Shown: positions 59,501 to 64,000 of the stretch, in pieces
Layout of the letters: each line of letters starts with the position of its first letter
Position numbering within the stretch: the stretch's first letter is position 1
Source: RZZS01 sp964491785
GTDB lineage: Bacteria; Pseudomonadota; Alphaproteobacteria; Micavibrionales; Micavibrionaceae
Assembly (NCBI GenBank): GCA_964491785.1
Contig: CAZBGS010000001.1
Coordinates: 186,001 to 250,000, forward strand
Direction of reading: 5' to 3'
Length of the DNA: 64,000 bases
Notes under the pieces: generated by a model
Seen by the model: the letters and a program-made list of their open reading frames with translations, nothing else
The model's database searches: none
What the model was told of the DNA's origin: nothing
Made by a program: the position numbers and the translations under genes

Positions 59501-60324
59501 CTGGCCTCGATTTCCGAAGTGAGCGCTATCAGGCTGGCGGCGCGGGTTTGCAGGGTTTCGGCAAGTCGGTCGATATGGAATTCGGTCTTTTTCGATATGC
59601 CAACGAAATCCCGTATTTCGGCGCGCAGCCCCAGTCTTGCCCGGTGAATGGACTTCAGAACCGCCTTGGAGCTTGCCGAGAGTTCGGCGGCCTGACGGCA
59701 CAATAGTTCGATATCGCGGCTTATTATCCGCGAGCGCTCTTCCGAAGGGAAAATCAGGGAGTGCAGTTCCTTGCGCAATGATTCAGCGTACATGTGTACG
59801 TCCGACGTACGCTGGATATGTGAAAGCACCAGCCAGAAAAGCGCAGGAGGAGCCAGCATACCGGCAATATAGCCGCCAAGCTCGTCCGGCTTGAGAGACA
59901 AAAGATCTCCAGAACGGAAAGCATAGAAAACACAATAGCTTACCCAGGCGATTGTAAGTAAAAGTCCAAAAGCCTGGCCGTATCTGTGGCTGGCGGGACG
60001 CTCAAGCAAAGGAGTGTTCATCGGGGCCAGCATAAGAACCGGTTCGGCGTCGGCTTCATCGGGATCCAGCTGATCTGGCCGGGTTGCGCGCAGTTCCTCG
60101 GTTGTTTTGTCTTCCGATGAAGTAATTCTTAGAGTTTTAAGCCCTGATGCCGTGTTAATCCTGAAACTTGTCTTGTTGTCACGGGTTTCCGGAAGCTGCG
60201 GCAAGCGGACGGATGTTCTGCTTTTTGTTTCTTCCGCGCCGGTCTCCGTGTGGGAAGAATCGTCGGCGCCAGTATCCCCACCTGCCTGCCTTGCGGCTGA
60301 CACTTTCTTCATTTGCAGCTCCAT
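56509..60324 (-). CDS. Giant membrane-anchored coiled-coil protein
   Basis: 1271 residues; a start five codons later (MKKVSAARQAGG) is equally possible. Acidic, disordered first ~110 residues; two hydrophobic helices about 115-165; then almost continuous coiled coil from about 200 to 1120, rich in Ala, Glu, Ser and Lys with frequent heptads; then a compact C-terminal region (about 1140-1260) with TWRAFQKGDVSAFTRRLAQLGD and YVQRYLRQFEELYDQAI. No ATPase motif, so not an SMC protein. Such proteins exist in alphaproteobacteria without known role; structural or polarity roles are guesses. Confidence 0.8.
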   Translation of the reverse strand: MELQMKKVSAARQAGGDTGADDSSHTETGAEETKSRTSVRLPQLPETRDNKTSFRINTASGLKTLRITSSEDKTTEELRATRPDQLDPDEADAEPVLMLAPMNTPLLERPASHRYGQAFGLLLTIAWVSYCVFYAFRSGDLLSLKPDELGGYIAGMLAPPALFWLVLSHIQRTSDVHMYAESLRKELHSLIFPSEERSRIISRDIELLCRQAAELSASSKAVLKSIHRARLGLRAEIRDFVGISKKTEFHIDRLAETLQTRAASLIALTSEIEARTSKIAESTEKGVQVWDEVTRTVLERSGEMENSLCKGADKILAAADTARDKIGGIEADLQKTYENLNEAVEKIAERLKGLSGEFDEHTRGLTEATDHVAEETSRIGEQIHDQVSSLEDMTDKVVEAMLRSSETIQDQREALDQGARAVAVQAENIAHAVSSSVNRLKEAADYAAGQADDVTGRVSGEADKLRETVKILTKEAGGIEEAGIAVSNRLTEALSVALSGAETVSSAVRRAVDSLEKSTQSARTQAEELIQTARKHIDELNASGEGNVEHIKSIVELLERSRDQIEEASKLTDVQVAKLSSAVDEQAEKISVSTASLADRIETVRTALEEPLKAMMLAVSEADGKHEEIEDTLRRRVSDLNEASEKATGSAEHIRTILRGQAQEISTLSGQIAAHARAINNNMSEQKDTLSLQVKDSLVQIEAVRSALEIQAENLNRLSGNAVSQIARLEGTIASRCDEIGNVSTTALEKLEKLDASLEDRIVTLKSGCSAAETSITAVTRSLESAAVEIEPVYTKAIERAGTATERFEKLRGEFSDTAESSLARLDHIGSIFDERLQDLKEGSSQASQILKSSSDHLQERVGEIEDAARSASEKMREIEASLDNQSSDIHLVTDQALLKIENIQKAINDQFHELSASIGQAMVQLQAAGTEFSKSAESVDETAERIASKFDEIGDKALRHSEKLNDASQNTVESTSLLVTRIQNEAEALFDKSSETLIELKKAGDTFAVRSREIAEQMKASLQISQNYGKELKDQASAVAQASADSADTIGKAVSVLTSRLDEVGKTAGDVSVRIDGAREKLDKETDRLILVSTKAIETTEQATSAFHRQSTSLFKASEDARQHAEEIRKEESRVQRESFLSSAKFIVESLHSLSVDLTRNLDGEVPEKTWRAFQKGDVSAFTRRLAQLGDNMPVDKVRKKFASDTEFRTYVQRYLRQFEELYDQAIANDHGALLSSTFVSSEVGKLYCFLCTAAGREPKMARESIKTGS

Positions 60325-60660
60325 CGCTAGATTTTCTCGGAAGTAAGACTGATTTATAAATGCATATCAGTCATTTGCAATGCATACTGAATGCAGTTTT
60401 ATAATTAGTTGTGGATAAAAGGATCAGGTCTTTGCGGTACTTTACAAAGACTTTTTGTTACCAGGTGCTTGCGGGTATATTTTAAGATTGCGCTTGAACG
60501 CCTGCCCGCCTATAGCATGAAGATTGACTGAAACGGTTCAGTTTAACAGATCGATGCTTCAGGCAACAGGGTAAGGCGTTTTGCGGACGAGTGCCCTCAC
60601 CCTCCCGCTTCGCGTGCCCATCCCTCTCCCGGCGGGAGAGGGGGATTGGTGCCGGATATT
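60325..60660. other. 336-base intergenic region
   Basis: Holds the hairpin ACTGAAACGGTTCAGT (60526-60541) and the repeat at 60594-60642. No gene seen. The first part is AT-rich and probably contains the promoter of the downstream coiled-coil gene, but no clear -35/-10 pair stood out. Confidence 0.4.
60594..60642. repeat. Palindromic repeat of the CCCTCACC family
   Basis: CCCTCACCCTCCCGCTTCGCG then CTCTCCCGGCGGGAGAG; differs at only a few bases from the copy at 38415-38463. Confidence 0.75.
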
Positions 60661-61149
60661 TTATTGGCCGCAGATGGGTTGGGATACGGGGTGGCCTGGA
60701 AAGATAGTCGAGGCCCATTTCCGGATCTCCTGCTGGTTCATTACCGATACCTGGGAAATGCGGGGCGAGTAGCGTTTGCAAAAAAGATCGGGCCGCATTT
60801 TCGCTGCGTCGTTGGAGATCTTGTTGGCGAAGGCGGTGCGCATCAGGTTCAGAGATGCTACCGGATTTGGATGGCCGCATTTGCGGAAGTAGTTGATCAG
60901 GGTTTCCTCATAGCCGACGATCAGGTCGGAATACCTGCTGGAAAAATTCCGGTACTGGGAATAAAGGTTTTCCTGTCCGCTTGGAGTCATGTGCTGGCAA
61001 TTCAGGCCGATGACCATCAACTCGCTGTGAATGCGGATCCCCTGCTCCGCCTCGGCTTCATTAAGAGAATAACAACTGCGGATTTCCTCTGCGGCATTAG
61101 CGGTTCCAGAAAAGGCCATTAAAAGAAACAAGATCAGTACTTTACGCAT
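60661..61149 (-). CDS. Small secreted protein, unknown
   Basis: 162 residues with signal peptide (ending GTANAAEE). Four or more Cys (RSCYSL, GLNCQHM, FRKCGHP, LFCKRY, QPICGQ) suggest disulfides. Otherwise helical. It sits 15 bases after the D-2-hydroxyacid dehydrogenase stop on the same strand. No family recognised. Confidence 0.7.
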   Translation of the reverse strand: MRKVLILFLLMAFSGTANAAEEIRSCYSLNEAEAEQGIRIHSELMVIGLNCQHMTPSGQENLYSQYRNFSSRYSDLIVGYEETLINYFRKCGHPNPVASLNLMRTAFANKISNDAAKMRPDLFCKRYSPRISQVSVMNQQEIRKWASTIFPGHPVSQPICGQ

Positions 61150-61164
61150 AACTCCCCCTACACC

Positions 61165-62109
61165 TTATACCGGTGTCAAAAGTTGCTTTCCTTCAAAATG
61201 AGCCAAGAGGTTTGCGATAACCAGACGCCCCATTCTTGTCCGAGTCTCGGTTGTCGCTCCGCCTATATGTGGCAAAAGAATCACATTGTCCATAGAAAAA
61301 AGGGCTTCGGGGACATTCGGCTCGTTTTCATACACGTCCAGTCCGGCGCCGGCAATCGCTCGGTTGCTAAGAGCCATCAGCAGATCCGCCTGATTGACTA
61401 CCCCTCCCCTTGCTATGTTAACCAGATAGCCGCGCGGCCCGAGAGCTTCGAGTACTTCGTAACCGATCAATCCTTCCGTTTCCGCGCCCCCCGGACATGC
61501 CGCGACCAGAAAATCGCTTTCATGCGCCATTTCGATTAGAGAGCTGAAATACGGGTAAGGCTGATCCTTTTTCTCGTTCGGGCCGTGATAGATTATATTT
61601 ATGCCGAAAGCCTCCGCCCGACTGGCAATAGCCTTGCCGATTCGTCCCAGACCAACAATACCCGCCGTCTTGCCGCGCAGGCTCGAGCCGAGCGGGAACT
61701 GGGAGCCGCCGCTCCACTTGCCAACGCGGACGAACATGTCGCCCTCGACCACCCGCCTTGAGAGTCCCAAGATCAGCGCGAGAGCTATATCGGCAGTATC
61801 GTCGGTGACGACGTCAGGTGTGTTGGTCACCGGAACCTGATAGTCGCTTGCGGCCTCGATATCTATATTGTCGTATCCAGCTCCGTACTGGACTATTATT
61901 TCCAGATTTGGCAAGGCCTCGATAAGCGAGCGGCTTACGCGCATGGTGTTGAAGGTCGAAAGAATGGCACGGATTTCGCGGCTGTTCTCCCTGATCGCGG
62001 CTTCGGGGTCAGGTTCCTTCCACAGCCGCACTATTTCCACATGCTGTTCCAGTTCCGACATTTCGGCGGGCAGAAGGCTGCCCAGCGCTAAAATTTTGCG
62101 GGTCATCAA
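61165..62109 (-). CDS. D-2-hydroxyacid dehydrogenase (glyoxylate/hydroxypyruvate reductase type)
   Basis: 314 residues. NAD(P)-binding GIVGLGRIGKAIA near residue 147; catalytic Arg in NIARGGVVNQ near 232, Glu in VYENEPNVPEA near 260 and His in LLPHIGGAT near 279. Reduces 2-oxoacids such as glyoxylate or hydroxypyruvate; exact substrate unknown. Start at the first of two adjacent Met codons. Confidence 0.92.
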   Translation of the reverse strand: MMTRKILALGSLLPAEMSELEQHVEIVRLWKEPDPEAAIRENSREIRAILSTFNTMRVSRSLIEALPNLEIIVQYGAGYDNIDIEAASDYQVPVTNTPDVVTDDTADIALALILGLSRRVVEGDMFVRVGKWSGGSQFPLGSSLRGKTAGIVGLGRIGKAIASRAEAFGINIIYHGPNEKKDQPYPYFSSLIEMAHESDFLVAACPGGAETEGLIGYEVLEALGPRGYLVNIARGGVVNQADLLMALSNRAIAGAGLDVYENEPNVPEALFSMDNVILLPHIGGATTETRTRMGRLVIANLLAHFEGKQLLTPV

Positions 62110-62182
62110 ATATCCATCTTTATAAAACTTGATTTATTAACGCTAACCATGGTTAAACCCAATCGTCAATGTGAGCGCGTAA

Positions 62183-63532
62183 ATGACAGGAAAAAAACTC
62201 TTTATAAAAACCTGGGGCTGTCAGATGAACGTATATGACAGCGAGCGTATGGCCGATGTCCTTGCGCCGCTTGGCTATGAGCGGACGGAGAGTCCGGACG
62301 GCGCGGATCTTGTCATATTCAATACCTGTCATATTCGGGAAAAGGCTACAGACAAGGTATTTTCGGAGCTTGGCCGCCTGAAGCCGTTCAAAACCGAGAA
62401 AGAAGCGGCGGGGGGGAAGATGATTATCGCCGTGGCAGGATGCGTGGCGCAGGCGGAGGGCGACTTTCTGCTAAAAAGAGCGCCGTTCGTGGATATGGTG
62501 TTCGGGCCGCAGAATTACCACAGGCTGCCGGAGATGGTGGCCAAAGCCTCGAACCAGCGCGTTATCAATACTGATTTCCCCGAAGAGGAAAAGTTCGATT
62601 ATCTCCCGGAAGAACATGCGGCAAGAGGAGTTTGCGCCTTTTTGTCGGTTCAGGAAGGCTGCGACAAGTTTTGCACCTATTGCGTCGTACCTTACACAAG
62701 AGGCGCGGAATATTCACGAAGTGCGGACTCAATTCTTGAAGAAGCGAGGCGGCTTGCCGGAAGCGGAGTCAAAGAAATAACCCTGCTTGGGCAGAATGTG
62801 AACGCATGGCATGGCGAGACACCGGACGGGAAGACATGGGGGCTTGGCCGCCTTATCGACGCGGTGTCGGAAATCGGGGGCATCGAAAGGATCCGCTATA
62901 CCACCTCGCACCCGCAGGACATGGAACAGGAACTGATCGACGCTCACAGGGACAACCCGAAGCTTATGCCTTTCCTGCATCTGCCGGTTCAGAGCGGCTC
63001 TGACAAAATTCTTAAAGCCATGAACCGCAAGCATAAGGCGGAGGACTATATCGAGACAGTCGGGAAAATCCGCATGGCGAGAGCCGATATCGCGCTGTCC
63101 TGCGATTTCATCGTGGGCTTTCCCGGAGAGAGCGAGAGAGATTTCGAAGATACGCTTGACTTGATTCGCAAAGTGAAGTTCGCCTCGGCTTATTCGTTCA
63201 ATTTCAGTCCGCGCCCAGGCACCCCGGCAGCAGCAATGGACAACCAAATCCCCGACGAGGTCAAATCGGAGAGGCTCGCCGTTCTCCAGGAACTCATTAA
63301 CGGACATCAGCTAGAGTTCAACAGGTCTATGGAAGGCAAAATCATGCCTGTTTTATTTGACGGAACAGGGAGCGGAAAAGACGGAAATCCGCAACTTCAC
63401 GGCAGAACGCCTTATAATCAGGCGGTTCACATAGAGGCGCAGGGATTAAGACCCGGAAACATCGTGGATATCATCATCACAAAAGGGCTCGCCAATTCTG
63501 TGCGCGGAAGGATTGCAGTCTTGCCTGATTAA
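62183..63532 (+). CDS. miaB: tRNA-2-methylthio-N6-dimethylallyladenosine synthase MiaB
   Basis: 449 residues. N-terminal UPF0004 domain with TWGCQMNVYDSERM near residue 10-23, three Cys cluster ligands; radical SAM motif CDKFCTYC (CxxxCxxC) near 159-166; C-terminal TRAM domain from about 380. It adds a methylthio group to A37 of tRNAs reading UNN codons. phoH follows, the usual order. Confidence 0.96.
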   Translation: MTGKKLFIKTWGCQMNVYDSERMADVLAPLGYERTESPDGADLVIFNTCHIREKATDKVFSELGRLKPFKTEKEAAGGKMIIAVAGCVAQAEGDFLLKRAPFVDMVFGPQNYHRLPEMVAKASNQRVINTDFPEEEKFDYLPEEHAARGVCAFLSVQEGCDKFCTYCVVPYTRGAEYSRSADSILEEARRLAGSGVKEITLLGQNVNAWHGETPDGKTWGLGRLIDAVSEIGGIERIRYTTSHPQDMEQELIDAHRDNPKLMPFLHLPVQSGSDKILKAMNRKHKAEDYIETVGKIRMARADIALSCDFIVGFPGESERDFEDTLDLIRKVKFASAYSFNFSPRPGTPAAAMDNQIPDEVKSERLAVLQELINGHQLEFNRSMEGKIMPVLFDGTGSGKDGNPQLHGRTPYNQAVHIEAQGLRPGNIVDIIITKGLANSVRGRIAVLPD

Positions 63533-63600
63533 TGGTTTCTATTCATTTTAGCTGCTAGAATTAGTATTACTTAACGGCGTTCAGACAGAGTAGTAAAAAA

Positions 63601-64000
63601 TTGTCCATCATAGACATCGAATTCGACGACAACGACCTTCTTCCAGTCCTTTTCGGCGAGCATAACGGCAATCTTAATATCCTTGAGAGAAATCTTGGCG
63701 TGACCATTTCCGGACGCGGCAACAGGCTTGTGATCGAGGGGGGCGATGAGGAAGTGCGCATTGCCAACACCGTTCTGCTCGCTCTCTGGGACAAGATCAA
63801 GCGGCAGGAGGATATCGGTTCGGCGGAAGTCGAGGCGGCTCTTCGCTTCGCTCATCCCGATGGCAATAATTCCAGCGGCAATGGAAACGGCACGGCGGCA
63901 AGGTCTCCGGGCGATCTTCAGGAATTTGCAGACGTCAAGTCGATCATTCGAACCAAGAAAAAGACAATAGCCCCGAGATCTCCCACCCAGGCCGCTTATA
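63601..64000 (+). CDS. phoH: PhoH-family protein, N-terminal part (cut by window edge)
   Basis: The first 133 codons are in the window; the gene runs off the right edge. The TTG at 63601 is the only possible start because the frame is stopped at 63562-63564. Reads SIIDIEFDDNDLLPVLFGEHN, with the PhoH N-terminal segment ILERNLGVTISGRGNRLVIEG and a disordered Gly/Asn stretch (NNSSGNGNGTAAR). The ATPase part is missing. Position after miaB, with ybeY expected next, supports the call. Confidence 0.82.
   Translation, partial: MSIIDIEFDDNDLLPVLFGEHNGNLNILERNLGVTISGRGNRLVIEGGDEEVRIANTVLLALWDKIKRQEDIGSAEVEAALRFAHPDGNNSSGNGNGTAARSPGDLQEFADVKSIIRTKKKTIAPRSPTQAAY

Noticed and set aside
56509..60324. 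SMC or chemoreceptor-like ATPase
   Set aside because: No Walker motifs, no hinge and no methyl-accepting signalling tip were seen.
11365..60642. Repeats considered as a CRISPR array
   Set aside because: Copies are kilobases apart, palindromic and variable in length; no regular spacers.

Overview
The window reads as chromosomal DNA of a medium-GC alphaproteobacterium. Evidence for this is NtrY/NtrX, a fused IspDF, a pyruvate dehydrogenase beta subunit carrying its own lipoyl domain, a PopZ-type protein, an NDUFS4-like complex I subunit, the order pcm-tolC-popZ-valS, the order cinA-ratA-lipA-lpd-pdhCBA-ftsB-eno-kdsA, and a cluster of GANTC (CcrM-type) sites before ftsB. I cannot place it to genus. 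Nearly all of it is housekeeping core. There is no rRNA, CRISPR array, prophage or transposase.

Layout. 1-2454 (minus): ntrX (cut by the window edge) and ntrY. 2588-7373 (plus): ispDF, a lipoprotein, an omptin-like outer-membrane barrel, pgpA, cinA/pncC, and a glycosyltransferase-like gene. 7328-14636 (minus): ratA/COQ10, lipA, a small membrane protein, lpd, pdhC, pdhB, pdhA, ftsB. 14831-19278 (minus): yqgE, eno, a glyoxalase-fold gene, a GNAT gene, kdsA, a degenerate receiver protein. 19386-26522 (minus): yebC-ruvC-ruvA-ruvB, a Cys-rich exported protein, then ybgC-tolQ-tolR-tolA-tolB, tightly overlapped, with no pal following. 26980-30794 (plus): an isolated glycogen-debranching-type enzyme with a strong promoter and long leader, then a response regulator and an unknown partner. 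30808-33022 (minus): ymdB, 5-formyl-THF cyclo-ligase, 6S RNA, zapA, a coiled-coil protein. 33222-38400 (plus): tkt, gap, a winged-helix regulator where pgk often sits, fba. 38471-45253: epmA, rpmE, valS, popZ, tolC, pcm. 45424-47803: tRNA-Cys, a mercaptopyruvate sulfurtransferase, a candidate small RNA, tRNA-Arg, the NDUFS4-like gene, tRNA-Pro. 47832-56361: a DUF192 protein, two tandem CBS-protein/ArsB-NhaD-permease cassettes, msbA, a degenerate M23 protein, a HAD hydrolase. 56509-64000: a 1271-residue membrane coiled-coil protein, a small secreted protein, a D-2-hydroxyacid dehydrogenase, miaB and the start of phoH.

Functional themes are central carbon metabolism (PDH, enolase, transketolase, GAPDH, aldolase), envelope (Tol, TolC, MsbA, KdsA, PgpA), Holliday-junction repair (RuvABC), and cell division or polarity (FtsB, ZapA, PopZ). 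The most unusual features are as follows. A 99-nt palindromic element is inserted in frame in the pdhC linker, and shorter relatives of it lie in several intergenic regions. The CBS/permease cassette is duplicated. A promoter-terminator bounded RNA candidate lies near 46.9 kb. A GANTC cluster precedes ftsB. A 14-nt motif is shared by the leaders of the debranching-enzyme and transketolase genes.
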